A stretch of DNA of 64,000 nucleotides from Euclidia mi (lineage: Eukaryota; Arthropoda; Insecta; Lepidoptera; Erebidae). Each line of letters starts with the position of its first letter. The stretch's first letter is position 1. Below the pieces are notes generated by a model that saw only the letters and a program-made list of their open reading frames with translations, was not told the origin of the DNA and ran no database searches. Position numbers and translations under genes: made by a program. Positions 33,590 to 45,113 of the stretch are shown here, one piece after another. The DNA lies in NCBI GenBank assembly GCA_944739405.2, contig OX123187.2:79220450-79284449 (forward strand). The letters run 5' to 3'.

Positions 33590-33606
33590 AATAATAATAA
33601 TAATAA
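33590..33606 (+). repeat. (TAA)n between Dong-B2 and Dong-N2
   Basis: About five TAA units followed by 'cttaat' before Dong-N2. Confidence 0.85.
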
Positions 33607-33612
33607 CTTAAT

Positions 33613-34470
33613 ACCCCTCTGGGGCAGTCGTTATCTCATCATGAGACTAACGCAATCTCAGAGCGCAGAGTAACAGCTTTCACATATCACCTTTGTCTTG
33701 TGATATATATTACAGGATAGAAAGAAAGCTTACAAACCGCAGGGCAGCTTTGTGGCAAGCTGGATGTGTGTGGCGACACTGCGGTCCCGAATAATTCAGG
33801 GAGTCGGTCAGGGCCTCGTCTCCGGCTTGCCTTTACTGGCTGGTCGGAGTGGATTTCCAAGAGCGCCCGCAGGACTCTCGACTCTGGCTTGCCTTAGTCG
33901 GCCGGCCAGAGGGAAGTCGCAAGAGCTATTTGCTCAGGGGTGGAAGTGTCTTTGTCAAGGGCGTAACTACGGGGAAACCCGCTCCGGGTCACGAGACCCG
34001 CGATGGCGAAACCGGTGCCGCACCGCTCTACACCGCTAGCCGCTCACACCGGTGTTGCCCTCTTGTTGCCTTTATGGTAGAGCTTGTTTGCCTTGGCGGC
34101 TATTTAGAGAGGGTCCATCTAGTGAGCTGGCGAGTCACCGTCTACCCCTTTTCGACGTACTATAAGAGTACTTAGGGCAGACGCCGGCATTCATCCATAG
34201 TTTTCATGTAAACCTATCTATTAAACACCCATCCCAATAGCCCAGAGTAATTAGTTTCCATATAAGGAGCAATAGGCCCTCACCTGCTGCGGCTAACCCG
34301 TGACTGTACTTAATAGTGCGGTGATGGAGGCACCTCAGTAGGTGTTCCATTACATTCTAGATTAAAACTCTCAAAGGGCCTCTGCGCGTTGGACCTATGC
34401 CTCCGTGTAAGCCTGCCAAAGGGCCGGGTATTGTTCTAACAAATTAGAATAATACCCGAGAAAGAGAAAC
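33613..34470 (+). mobile_element. Dong-N copy 2
   Basis: An 858-bp non-coding element collinear with 25,178-26,057; it shares the 5' start ACCCCTCTGGGGCAG and the 3' end GAGAAAGAGAAAC before TAA. Relative to copy 1 it differs by substitutions and small indels concentrated in loops. The 95- and 108-codon frames inside are not conserved in length between copies. Confidence 0.78.
34377..34457 (+). promoter_or_regulatory. Dong-N 3' hairpins I and II (copy 2)
   Basis: Hairpin I: CGCG (34,385-34,388) with CGTG (34,404-34,407), a G-U pair replacing the A-U of copy 1; the loop begins TTGG. Hairpin II: 34,426-34,439 pairs over 14 bp with 34,444-34,457, one G-U pair, followed by GAGAAAGAGAAAC. Confidence 0.7.
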
Positions 34471-34497
34471 AAATAATAAAAATAATAATAATAATAA
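34471..34497 (+). repeat. (TAA)n between Dong-N2 and Dong-A3
   Basis: About nine TAA-like units with one AAA interruption. Confidence 0.9.
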
Positions 34498-34600
34498 GCC
34501 CCTCACAAACCTAACTCCACGTCCGGCTCGACCACCTGTAGCCACGTGAGGGGCGGACATTGGCAGCATTGCGCTATATACTCACCAATGACCAACGGAG
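34498..34600 (+). ncRNA. candidate HDV-like self-cleaving ribozyme at Dong-A 5' end
   Basis: The segment can be laid out as an HDV-type double pseudoknot starting at the element's first base. P1: GCCCCTCAC (34,498-34,506) with GTGAGGGGC (34,546-34,554). P2: CTCC (34,515-34,518) with GGAG (34,597-34,600). P3: GGC (34,525-34,527) with GCC (34,541-34,543). P4: CATTGG (34,558-34,563) with CCAATG (34,585-34,590). The joining strand ACCAAC (34,591-34,596) contains a C followed by N-A-A, as at the catalytic C of known members. R2 elements carry such ribozymes at their 5' ends. P2 and P3 are short and L3 is long, so this is a hypothesis. Confidence 0.45.
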
Positions 34601-34621
34601 CCATAGTAATACCAATATGCG

Positions 34622-37600
34622 ATGCGACTTAGAAACAGAGAACTACCCCAGGCGGGTACTCACACGGGAGAATCCCGCCCCGGGCCGTCAGGCTCGGACT
34701 GCCCCTCGTATTCTGGGGGGGGCAACGTATCGCTAAGGTCTGCCCAGTCCAGTACTGTTGCAACTAATGATGAAATCTCATCACCCCTACACTATACAAA
34801 CTCTTCATCACCAATATCATCCACACATAGTATATATCAATCACCCAGATCATCGTCACCTTCTACATTACGATATCATCAATCATCCCGATCCACTACT
34901 ACATCACCAATGTCGTGCGATGCTGCACAAGAAGCGTTTGCTAATTCTTCTGTGCCCACGTCTGACATCACCAACTCTACGCGATTATTACAAAATAATA
35001 CAAATAACGTAGATCACAACACACAACTTTCTCACATCGACACTAACACACCAGCAAGAAGTGTTTTGCGAGATATACTTCCCCCAACCACTCTTGCTGG
35101 AAAGAGTAGACAACGGATGAAATGGACTAATGCTATAAACATAGAACTCCTCCGTTGCTACTACACAGTAACTATCTGCGAAACCGACATGACCGCCTGA
35201 AGACAATTATTACATCAAGTCTTCACAGAAAAATTTCCAGAGCTAAATCATATCTCTGAACAACGTCTATCAGATCAGATAAGAGTTATCCATAGAAACA
35301 ATAGAATATCAGCAGTAGAACGCGAACGCATAAAGGAGACCATTACACATACACTAAACAACACTGATAACACTATCGAAGTACAACATACATCTAACAC
35401 GTACCAACATAGCAGCCAGCCACCTATCGCAAGCGTATCTCAAACAATACCGAATACACAACACACACAAGAGCAACAAACTATATCACAGATAGAAAGT
35501 ATTCAATCCCTAGGAACTAGCGAACACATTCAAACTCAAGAAAATGAACCTACAAATACAACAGTAACGCCAATAGATTTTAACCACGTGCAAAATATAT
35601 TTACCGAAATGTTAATAAAATATACAGGCACAGACCCATCATGCAGACCCATAATACCTAAATTGCAAACTTCTCGACAGATGATCAAAACTGTAAATAC
35701 CCTGAACGAAATAGTTGACAATCACTTACAAAACAGAGATACCGTAACATTAGAAGAAATTCACACTGTCATCTATCGTGCTGCAAAAACAGTAACAACA
35801 CTACACGATAGGCAAATTAAAATGACAAAAGACAACACCTCCCGTTCACCCAACAAAAACACAACCAATACGCACAACGTTCAAAAGAAACCTCAATGGT
35901 AAAGACGTATAGAAAACAAGATCATAGCACTAAGAAAAGAAATAGGACAGCTTACACAATACTTAAATGGAAACCTTACACATAAAAAGCAACAGGAATT
36001 AAATCCTAAAAACAAACCTAGACACGAATTAGAAGACCAACTCGATACAAGTAAACAGAAACTACAAGCACAGGCTAAACAACTGAACTGATACAAGAAA
36101 AGCAACCAAAGGAAGTCAGATAATATTTTGTTTAACAATAACCAAAAAATATTTTATCAAAAACTTAACACTGAGAACATTACAGTCACACAACATCCAG
36201 ACATAGCAGACATACAAAAATACTTGGAAAATATATGGTCAAAACCCGTTCATCATAACACACACTCGTCGTGGGCTAAAATAGAAGAGCAAGAGATGGA
36301 GAAAAGTGAACCAATGCCATTAATAGTAATCCATAAAGACGATGTAACTTTCGCAATAAAAAGAACTTTAAACTGGAAGGCACCGGGACCTGATAAAATA
36401 CAAAACTACTGGATCAAATACTTTACATCAACACACCAGCACATAGCAAAATCATTAAATGAACTGGTTAAAAATCCACAAGACATACCTACTTTTCTAA
36501 CACAAGGAGAAGGAGTAACCTATTTAAAACCCAAAGATAGAGACACTACAAACCCAGCCAAATACAGACCCATCACTTGCCTTCCCACCATTTACAAATT
36601 ACTAACATCCATCATCACACATAAAATCAACTCTCACATCTCAGCAAACAAAATTATTCCAGAAGAACAAAAGGGCTGCAGCAAAGGTTCGATGGGTTGT
36701 AAAGAACAACTGATCATAGATGCCGAAATCCATAACCAAGTCAAACAGAAACACCGAAATCTATATTACTCATACATTGACTATCAAAAAGCTTTTAACA
36801 GCGTACCACACTCGTGGTTACTTCATATTCTGAAAATATACAAAATCGATGACAGTCTACTACAGTTCTTAAAACATGCAATGACCACATGGACCACAAA
36901 ACTTAGTTTAAGAACCAACACCACAACACTTACTACATCACCTATCAAAATCTCACGCGGTATTTTTCAAGGCGACTCCCTTAGTCCTTTGTGGTTCTGT
37001 CTGGCCATAAACCCCCTTTCCAGAATACTTAATAACACCTCATACGGATACACAATTGACAGAGACAATAGAATCAAACTCACACACCTACTATACATGG
37101 ATGACATCAAAATATATGCAAGTAATAGACAAGAATTAGACCACCTTTTAACCCTAACAGAAAAATTTAGCACTGACATAAAAATGACATTCGGTACAGA
37201 CAAATGTAAAATCAATAGTATAATTAAAGGCCAGCACAGTAAAACAAATTCATTCGATCTTGAACTACAGGAAGGGAGAATAGATAGTATGGAGCCCAGG
37301 GCAACCTATAAATATTAAGGATACCAACAAAGCACATCAATTAACCACACCGACATAAAAAATACATTGAAAGCAAAATACAAACATAGACTCAATATTA
37401 TACTTCACACCCAGTTATCCGCCAGAAATACCGTCAAAGCTATTAACACATATGCCATCCCCATATTAACATATTCTTTCGGAATTATTAAATGGTCAGA
37501 TACAGAACTTAATTCTCTTAACACCACAACCAGAACAACATGCTATAAACACAACATACATCACATACACACAGCTGTACAACGTTTCACACTAAACCGA

Positions 37601-38788
37601 AAACTAGGAGGCCGGGGCTTTATCGACAATAAAAAGTTACACTACACCCAGATAGATAACTTACGATCATACTTTATCAGAAAAGCCAACGACAGTACAC
37701 TACACAAAGCAATCGTTAACTTATCTCACTCCGGAACACCCTTACACTTAAACAACAATCAATTTGATCTCAAAACTAAAATCTTAAAAGAAGATCTTAA
37801 GTTAGAAAACTGGAAAAGCAAAGCACTCCATGGTAAATATCCCCACCAATTAGAACAAGATCATATAGACCGAAGTGCATCAACTACCTGGCTCAATAAA
37901 GGCAACATTTTTAGTGAGACAGAGGGATTCTTTGTAGTTATACAAGATCAAGTCATTAATACACGAAATTACTCAAAATATATTTTGAAAGAGCCAATAG
38001 AAACTGATAAATGCCGACTATGCCACCAATACACCGAACACATAGATCACATCACAGGGGGCTGCAGCACACTCGCCAGCAAAGACTACACACACCGCCA
38101 TGACAACGTCGCCAAACACATCCACCAACAACTTGCACTAAAACATAACCTGATAGAAACACACACACCCTACTACAAATACAAACCGAGAAATGTGCTA
38201 GAAAACAATAAAGTAAAACTCTATTGGGATCGAGACATCATCACTGACCGCACTATCCTTAGCAACAGACCTGATATAACACTAACGATAAAAACTACTA
38301 AGACCACCTATTTAATAGATATTGCCGTTCCCAACACAAACAACTTAAAGCAAAAACACACAGAAAAAAATCTAAAATATATACCTTTAGCAGATGAAAT
38401 AAAACAGATGTGGCACCAAGAAACAGTTAAGATAGTCCCCATAATTATATCCTCAACTGGTATCATACCAAAAACACTACATAACGCTTTAAAAATGATC
38501 GATCTTCACCCAAAAACATACATACTACAACAAAAATCCATTGTATTAGACACCTGCTCCATAGTTCGCCGTTTCTTAAACCCGACCTCACTCACACTTC
38601 AGAACACCACAAACACGCAGAACATACAACAGACTCCAAGCGAGACACAAACAAGCCATTTGCTAACAAACACAACACAAAATCCCAAGACACATAACAC
38701 GACTGAACCAGAATACTTGGTGTATACCCGTACCTGGTTCAAAATACCCAACCCAGAGTTGAGTTCAAAGACAATTGTCTATACATAA
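34622..38788 (+). pseudogene. Dong-A polyprotein, full length with stops
   Basis: One frame with stop codons at 35,198 (TGA, expected Trp after 'ETDMTA'), 35,900 (TAA, expected Glu), about 36,089 (TGA) and 37,316 (TAA, expected Leu). The Myb-like domain ('KWTNAINIELLRCYY'), RT ('NWKAPGPDKIQNYW', 'GIFQGDSLSPLWF', YMDD), zinc motif 'CRLCHQYTEHIDHITGGC' and endonuclease ('RPDITLTIKT', 'IDIAVPNTNNLK') are all recognisable. A 6-nt duplication near 36,507 adds 'GE' in 'TQGEGVTYLKP'. The Asp after the motif A core is Asn ('QKAFNSVPH'). The normal stop after 'TQN' is lost, so the frame reads through the 3' UTR and ends at a TAA of the flanking microsatellite. Confidence 0.92.
38705..38761 (+). promoter_or_regulatory. 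Dong-A 3' hairpins (copy 3)
   Basis: GAACCAG (38,705-38,711) with CTGGTTC (38,734-38,740); loop with ACTTGG...CCCGT. Hairpin II: CAAC (38,749-38,752) with GTTG (38,758-38,761), then AGTTCAAAG. Identical in plan to copy 1. Confidence 0.7.
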
Positions 38789-38824
38789 TAATAATAATAA
38801 TCATTATAATAATAATAATAATAA
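38785..38824 (+). repeat. (TAA)n between Dong-A3 and Dong-A4
   Basis: Two runs of TAA units separated by 'tcatt', about 40 bp in total. Confidence 0.9.
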
Positions 38825-39123
38825 CGCTTTAAAAATTATAGATTTACACCCAAAAACATACACACAACTGCAAAAATTTGTTGTATTAGACACCTGCTCT
38901 ATAGTTCGCCGCTTCTTAAACCCAACCTCACTCACACTTCAGAATGTCCCCAATAACACTAACACTGCCATACCCGCAAATACGCAAAACATACCGCAAG
39001 CTTCAAACGAGACAGAAACAAATTATTCTATACCAAACACACAAAATCACTAAACACAAATACTTGACGAACCAGAATACTTGGCTTAAGCCCGTACCTG
39101 GTTTAAATAATTAACCGACTTTT
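38825..39123 (+). mobile_element. Dong-A copy 4, 3'-end fragment
   Basis: About 300 bp corresponding to 31,375-31,674 of copy 2, with very few differences. It encodes only the last 75 or so codons ('NALKIIDLHPKTYTQLQK' to 'SIPNTQNH', stop at 39,051-39,053). It keeps hairpin I but ends inside hairpin II at 'cgactttt', then AT-rich/TAA sequence. Extreme 5' truncation is typical of target-primed reverse transcription. Confidence 0.9.
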
Positions 39124-39160
39124 AATAATAATAATATATTATATATTTTATAATAATAAT
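39124..39160 (+). repeat. (TAA)n/AT-rich junction between Dong-A4 and Dong-D1
   Basis: Interrupted TAA units mixed with TATATTATATATTTT. It is longer and more degenerate than the other junctions. Confidence 0.8.
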
Positions 39161-39171
39161 ATTTATTACAA

Positions 39172-41288
39172 AAGGGATTACCTATATGTTACCAAAAAGC
39201 AGTGATACTCAAAATCCATCACAATATCGTCCAACCACATGTCTACCAACTATTTACAAACTCATTACATCTTTAATTACACACAAAATCAATAAACACT
39301 TAGAATACAATAATATTATGGCTGAAGAACAAAAAGGTTGTAGACAGGGACACCAAGGATGTAAAGAACAATTAGTTATAGACTCTACAATTTTAAAACA
39401 TGCCCATAACAACAAAAGAAACCTACACATTTCATATATAGATTACAGAGAAGCCTTCGACAGTGTACCTCATTCATGGTTAATTCGAGTCCTTCAGATT
39501 TATAAGATCAATCCAACCATAATCAGCTTTCTTAAAATTGCCATGTCCGACTGGAGAACCACATTACATTTATCTAATGGTATAGATACAATCACCACCC
39601 GCGAAATCAACATCGGAAATGGCATTTTCCAGGGAGACTCTCTTAGTCCATTATGGTTTTGCCTAGCTTTGAATCCCTTGTCTAATCTTCTCAATAGTAC
39701 AAGTAGTGGGTATAAATTAAATTCTGACACATTCATTACACATTTAATGTATATGGATGATATTAAACTATTCGCTAGAACTGACAAGTGCTTAAATCTA
39801 CTTTTAAAAATACCACTCAATTCAGTGAAGATATACATATGTCATTTGGGTTAGATAAATGTCGTACACTTCATATACAAAAGGGAAAACTAGCCAACAG
39901 TCAAATTAACGGTCCAGATACTGACATATTTACATCTATGCAACCATCGGACACTTATAAATATTTAGGAATATACCAGTCAAACATCATTAACCATATA
40001 CAAATTAAAGACCAGCTTGTATATTCTGATACACACTAAGCGACTAAATCTAGTATGTAAAAAACAGTTAAACTCGAAAAATTTGTTTAAAGCAATTAAC
40101 ACATTTGCCATACCCGTGTTAACTTATTCGTTTGGATTAATTAAATGGACGCGCACCGACATAAATAGACTAGAAATAAAGACAAGAACTACACTGACAA
40201 AACATAATTATTCTCACCCTAAAGCAGCAATAGAAAGGATTTCAGTTAGTAGGCAAAAAGGTGGTAGGGGACTAATTGACCTAACTATGTTATGGGACGG
40301 ACAAATTCGAAAACTTAGAGACTTTTTCTATGCCAAAGCCATAAATAGTAAAATTCATGCATCAATTACTGAAATTGATAATAACTATACTCCTTTAAAT
40401 TTAACCAATAGAGATATAATTTTTAAAAACGTAGAGGAACATAGACAGGAAAAGATTTGTAGATGGCGAACTAAAGAATTACATGGCCGACATCTACACG
40501 ATTTAGAACAAGTGTATATAGATTCGGACAGTTCAAATAAGTGGCTAAAATTAGGGTCCCTCTTTCCTGAAACTGAAGGATTTATGCTGGCAATACAAGA
40601 TCAGGTTATTAATACAAAAAATTACAGTAAATTCATACTTAAAGACCCAAATACACAAAAGGATAAATGCAGGAAATGTCACCGCTCACCCGAAACAATC
40701 CAACATATCACTGGCGCCTGCCCAACTCTAGCACAAACAGATTATACCCACAGACACAATCAAGTGGCTAATATAGTCCACCAAAAACTAGCCATTAAGT
40801 TGGAACTCATCACAAAAGCTGTCCCTTACTACCAATACAACCCAAAACCAGTACTAGAGAACCGTAACCACAAAATATACTTTGACAGAGCAATACTCAC
40901 AGACAAAACTATACATTACAATAGACCGGACATAACAGTGATAAATAAACTAAGTAAACTTGTCTATTTAATTGACATAGCAGTACCCAACACCCATAAT
41001 CTACAGAAAACAATAACAGAAAAAATACACAAATATACTGAATTAAAAGAGGAATTAACTAGAATCTGGCAAATGAACAAAGTATTTATTGTACCCCTGG
41101 TACTCTCTAGCACGGGTGTCATACCGAAACACCTTATTCACTATTTACGACAAATCGAACTACCCACCAACCTCTACATTACAATGCAGAAAGCTGCCAT
41201 ACTCAACACTTGCCGTATTGTTCGTAAGTTTTTGCAGGATGAGGCCTTGTCGACAAATAATGTCCCAAATGATTTCCACTTGGCATAG
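39172..41288 (+). pseudogene. Dong-D polyprotein, RT to endonuclease, frameshifted
   Basis: RT 39,172-39,854: 'QYRPTTCLPTIYKLITSL', motif A 'ISYIDYREAFDSVPHSW', 'GIFQGDSLSPLWF' and 'MYMDDIKLF'. A shift near 39,800 moves to the frame ending at 40,039 ('MSFGLDKCRTLHIQKG'), and another near 40,030 moves to 40,017-41,288, which runs without a stop for 423 codons. That last part holds the thumb, the zinc motif 'CRKCHRSPETIQHITGAC' and the endonuclease 'RPDITVINKLSK...YLIDIAVPNTHNLQK'. It ends HLA-stop, the stop lying in the 3' hairpin loop. Two shifts in otherwise open frames suggest a relatively young copy. Confidence 0.9.
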
Positions 41289-41322
41289 ACCCGTGGTTAT
41301 CATTATATACCGAATTTATTCG
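41268..41322 (+). promoter_or_regulatory. Dong-D 3' hairpins
   Basis: Hairpin I: AATGAT (41,268-41,273) with ATCATT (41,299-41,304), a TT/TT internal loop, CCAC (41,276-41,279) with GTGG (41,293-41,296), loop TTGGcatagaCC. Hairpin II: CGAA (41,311-41,314) with TTCG (41,319-41,322), then AGAATAAAC. Confidence 0.7.
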
Positions 41323-41345
41323 AGAATAAACAAATCAAACCACAA

Positions 41346-41361
41346 ATAATAATAATAATAA
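41346..41361 (+). repeat. (TAA)n between Dong-D1 and Dong-B3
   Basis: About five TAA units, shared junction. Confidence 0.9.
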
Positions 41362-44300
41362 GCCGAGCACACTTACAATGACACACCTACAAGCAACACT
41401 ACACATGAAACAGGAAGGAGTGTTTTGCAGGATATGCTTCCGGCAACCACCCTTGCTGGCAGAAATAGGCAGCGAATGAGATGGACAGAAGATGTAAGCC
41501 GACAGCTTCTTCGCTGCTACTACACAATTACAAATTGTGAAACTAACCTCACAGGATATCGCCCATTATTATATACAAAATTCCTAGAAATATATCCAGA
41601 GCTCAATATTCTAACTGAACAACGATTAGCAGACCAGGTTAGAGTTATACACCGTAACAATAGAATCTCTGCATCAGATAGAGAAAGCCTAAAGAGAGAA
41701 ATAGCAACAATGATTGCGACTGACAATAGACCCTCAGAAACTGTAAACACTAGTATTGTACCTTCATCATCTTTAATAAATACCAACAACACATTAGAAA
41801 ATAACCTACACACAAATTTGGAAGAAACGAATTCACATTTATCACAAGACCCGCTTTTACCATACACGCAAACCTCATCTACCCAAACAACAGAGACTCA
41901 AATAACACGGTCATATTCAACAGTACAAGAGGAAGTACTATCACATGCATCTGAAACAGCACCATACAACTACACAGAAATATCAACTGAAGCTGAAGAT
42001 GCAGAAGTAGTAAACATATTCAACGAGATTATGATTCAATATAAAGGAACGGATCCTACCACACGCCCACATATACCAAAACTCAAAATCACACATAAAT
42101 CTAAACTCACAGTTAATGCTCTGAACCATTTAATTAACACAGAACTATTAAATATCTGCAATCATAGCATAGAAGAAATACAAGATCTTATCTATTGTGC
42201 AGCTCTAACAGCTACTACAATACATAATAAATATAATGCAGATAGGACAAATATAAATTCCAATAGAAACAATAAGCCGGCATGGGAAAGACGCATAGAA
42301 TCCAAGATCGCGAATCTGAGAAAAGAACTAGGAAGATTAACTCAATATCTCAAAGGCAACTTATCAAACAAAAATCAAAGGAAAATCAGTATGGTGTATA
42401 GTAATAATGAAGAAGTAATAGATGCTATAGATAAAAAGACACAAAAATTACAGGCACTATCTAAGAGACTGCGGAGGTACAAGAAATCAAACCAGAGACA
42501 CAAAGATAACAAAGTTTTTAATACAAACCAAAAGCTTTTCTATAGAAGTTTCAATAGGGAAATGAGCATTACAGAATCGCCAAAAATTGAAGACGTAGAG
42601 ACATTTTGGGAAGAATTATGGTCAAAACCGTTAGAACACAATACCGAAGCAAGCTGGATCAAATCAGAAGAACAAGAATCAGAATATCTGAATCCGATGC
42701 CCGGCATCACAATAGAAAAGAAAGACGTTGAAATAGCTGTTAGTAAAACACTCAATTGGAAAACACCAGGACCAGACAAAGTACAAAACTATTGGATAAA
42801 ATATTTCACAGCAACACATGAACACATCGCAAACGCTTTTAACACATTAATCAGGGAGCCCAATACGGTCCCATCCTTTCTCACCCAGGGTAATACATAC
42901 TTGAAACCAAAAGACTCAGACACAACTAATCCCGCAAAATATCGACCGATAACATGTCTTCCAACTCTTTATAAACTACTCACTTCCATAATCACACATA
43001 AAATTAATACACATCTCACACTTAATAATGTAATAGCCGAGGAGCAAAAACGTTGTAGAAAAGGGTCTAGAGGATGTAAGGAGCAATTAGTTATAGATAC
43101 AGAGATACACAATCAGGTTAGACAAAAACATAAAAAGCTTTACTACGCCTATATTGATTACCAAAAAACATACGATAGTGTTCCCCACTCATGGCTCCTT
43201 CACATTCTAAAAGTATATAAGATAGATCACACATTAATAGAATTTCTCCGCCAAGTTATGCAAAAATGGTCCACCGTATTGCAAATAAGAACAGAAACTG
43301 AAAATATCAAATGTAAACCAATTAAAATAGCACGGGGTATTTTTCAGGGGGATTCATAGAGCCCACTGTGGTTTGGTTTGGCTTTAAACCCGTTATCACA
43401 TATTTTAAATAATTCTGGACAAGGATATCTAATCCACAAAGAAAATAGCACCAAGATAACGCACCTATTATATATGGATGACATTAAGTTATACGCTTCA
43501 ACTAGAGAACAACTTAATTTACTATTAAAATTAACAGAAGAATTTAGTACAGATATAAAAATGAACTTTGGAACAGACAAATGCAAAATAAATAGTATTA
43601 TCCGAGGACATCACCACACAACAGACCCTTACATACTAACACAACAAAACACTCTCATATATAAAATGGATTCTAATGATACATATAAATATTTAGGGTA
43701 TTATCAAAGTACACGCATAGATCATAACAACATAAAAGAAGAGCTTATCAAGAAATTTACAGGTAGACTTAATCAGATTTTAAAGACAGAGTTATCAGCA
43801 AGAAATACAATAAAGGCTATCAATACATACGCAGTACCCATCCTGACATATTCTTTTGGTATCATTAAATGGACTGTTACAGATTTAGACAAGCTTAATA
43901 GAATTACTAGAACTACTTGCTACAAAAATCATATTCATCACATCCACTCAGCCACAGAACGGTTTACTCTTAAAAGAAAAGCAGGCGGGCGAGGCGTTAT
44001 AGATATTAAAAATCTACACAATAAACAGGTCCAAGACTTACGAACCTACATGCTTAACAAAACCACAGACAGTCACATACATAAAGCTCTTACACTCCTG
44101 CCTACATCAGGAACTCCACTCAAATTGAACGGCGACCCTATTACAAATGATAAAGTAACTGACGAACAAAAAATAGCAAATTGGAGACAGAAAGCCCTAC
44201 ACGGCAAATACCCTAATTTACTGCAACAAGATCATATAGACTGTGAAGCATCTAACGCCTGGCTGTATAGAGGTAATATCTATAAAGAGACGGAGGGATT

Positions 44301-45007
44301 TATGGTCGCAATCCAGGACCAAATAATAAAGACCAAAAATTATCAGAAATATATTATGAAAGATCCTAGTATTACATCAGATCGTTGTAGATTATGTACC
44401 ACGCAGCAGGAGACAATAGACCACATAACAGGCGGTTGCCCATTTTTAGCGAACAAGCAGTACACAGATAGGCATAATAACGTAGCTAAACAAATTCACC
44501 TACAATTGGCACAAAAATACAAGTTAATAGATAAAATAGACCCATACTATAAATATAAACCATAACCAGTATTAAATAATGAAATAGCCACTATACTGGG
44601 ATCGGGATATTATCACTGATAAAACAACACAAAACAATAGACCAGATATCACACTTACTATCAAAGAACAAAAAGTAACATACCTAATAGACATATCCAT
44701 ACCCAATTCAGAAAATATTAAGAAGAAATACACTGAGAAAATACAGAAATACATACCCTTAGCAGACGAAATTCGCCAAATGTGGCAACAAAACACCGTC
44801 AAAATAATACCAATAATAATCTCTTCCATAGAACTCATACCTAAAACATTACATACTTCTTTAAAAGAATTAGATATACATAAATCAACATACATAGGTC
44901 TACAAAAATCAGTCATCATCGATACATGTTCCATAGTCCGGCGATTCCTAACATCAAGAACACAAACACCAAATTCTATAGATAACGAACCAACCCACTT
45001 GGTGTAA
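41362..45007 (+). pseudogene. Dong-B polyprotein, best copy
   Basis: Open from 41,362 to a TAG at 43,357-43,359 (in 'GDSLSPLWF' the Leu codon is lost), then open in the same frame to a TAA at 44,563, followed by a frameshift near 44,585; the endonuclease end is open in another frame up to 45,007. Domains: Myb-like ('RMRWTEDVSRQLLRCYY', 'QRLADQVRVIHRNNRIS'), a basic segment 'KPAWERRIESKIANLRKELG', RT ('NWKTPGPDKVQNYW', motif A 'AYIDYQKTYDSVPHSW', 'LLYMDDIKLY'), zinc 'CRLCTTQQETIDHITGGC' and endonuclease 'RPDITLTIKEQ...YLIDISIPNSENIKKKY'. A methionine at 41,425 opens the annotated stretch but the true N-terminus is truncated. Ends HLV-stop. Confidence 0.92.
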
Positions 45008-45046
45008 ACCCGTGATAGGTTCGTCAAAATACCCAGCGAAAGCTGA
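44992..45046 (+). promoter_or_regulatory. Dong-B 3' hairpins (copy 3)
   Basis: AACC (44,992-44,995) with GGTT (45,018-45,021), CAC (44,996-44,998) with GTG (45,012-45,014), loop TTGGtgtaaaCCC containing the stop TAA. Hairpin II: CAGC (45,034-45,037), GAAA tetraloop, GCTG (45,042-45,045), then AGATT. Confidence 0.72.
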
Positions 45047-45072
45047 GATTCCAAATGGATTAAAGTACACAT

Positions 45073-45093
45073 ATTAATAATAATAATAATAAT
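45073..45093 (+). repeat. (TAA)n between Dong-B3 and Dong-A5
   Basis: About six TAA units, shared junction. Confidence 0.9.
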
Positions 45094-45113
45094 CAAGAAA
45101 GAGTACACAACGG

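Larger units (their letters stand above)
34498..38784 (+). mobile_element. Dong-A copy 3, full length
   Basis: The only Dong-A copy with what looks like the true 5' end (GCCCCTCAC directly after TAA). It comprises a 124-bp 5' UTR, one long ORF and a 3' UTR ending ATAC at 38,784 before TAA. It is very similar to copy 5. Confidence 0.93.
39165..41345 (+). mobile_element. Dong-D copy 1, 5'-truncated
   Basis: The only copy of this family. It begins inside RT ('GITYMLPKSSDTQNPSQYRP') and ends at 41,345 in TAA repeats. Protein motifs are closest to Dong-A/-B but differ throughout. Confidence 0.9.
41362..45072 (+). mobile_element. Dong-B copy 3, nearly full length
   Basis: Begins in the N-terminal part just upstream of 'GRSVLQDMLPATTLAGR' (aligned with 'ARSVLRDILPATTLAGK' of Dong-A) and ends at 45,072. 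It is the most complete Dong-B in the window. Confidence 0.92.
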
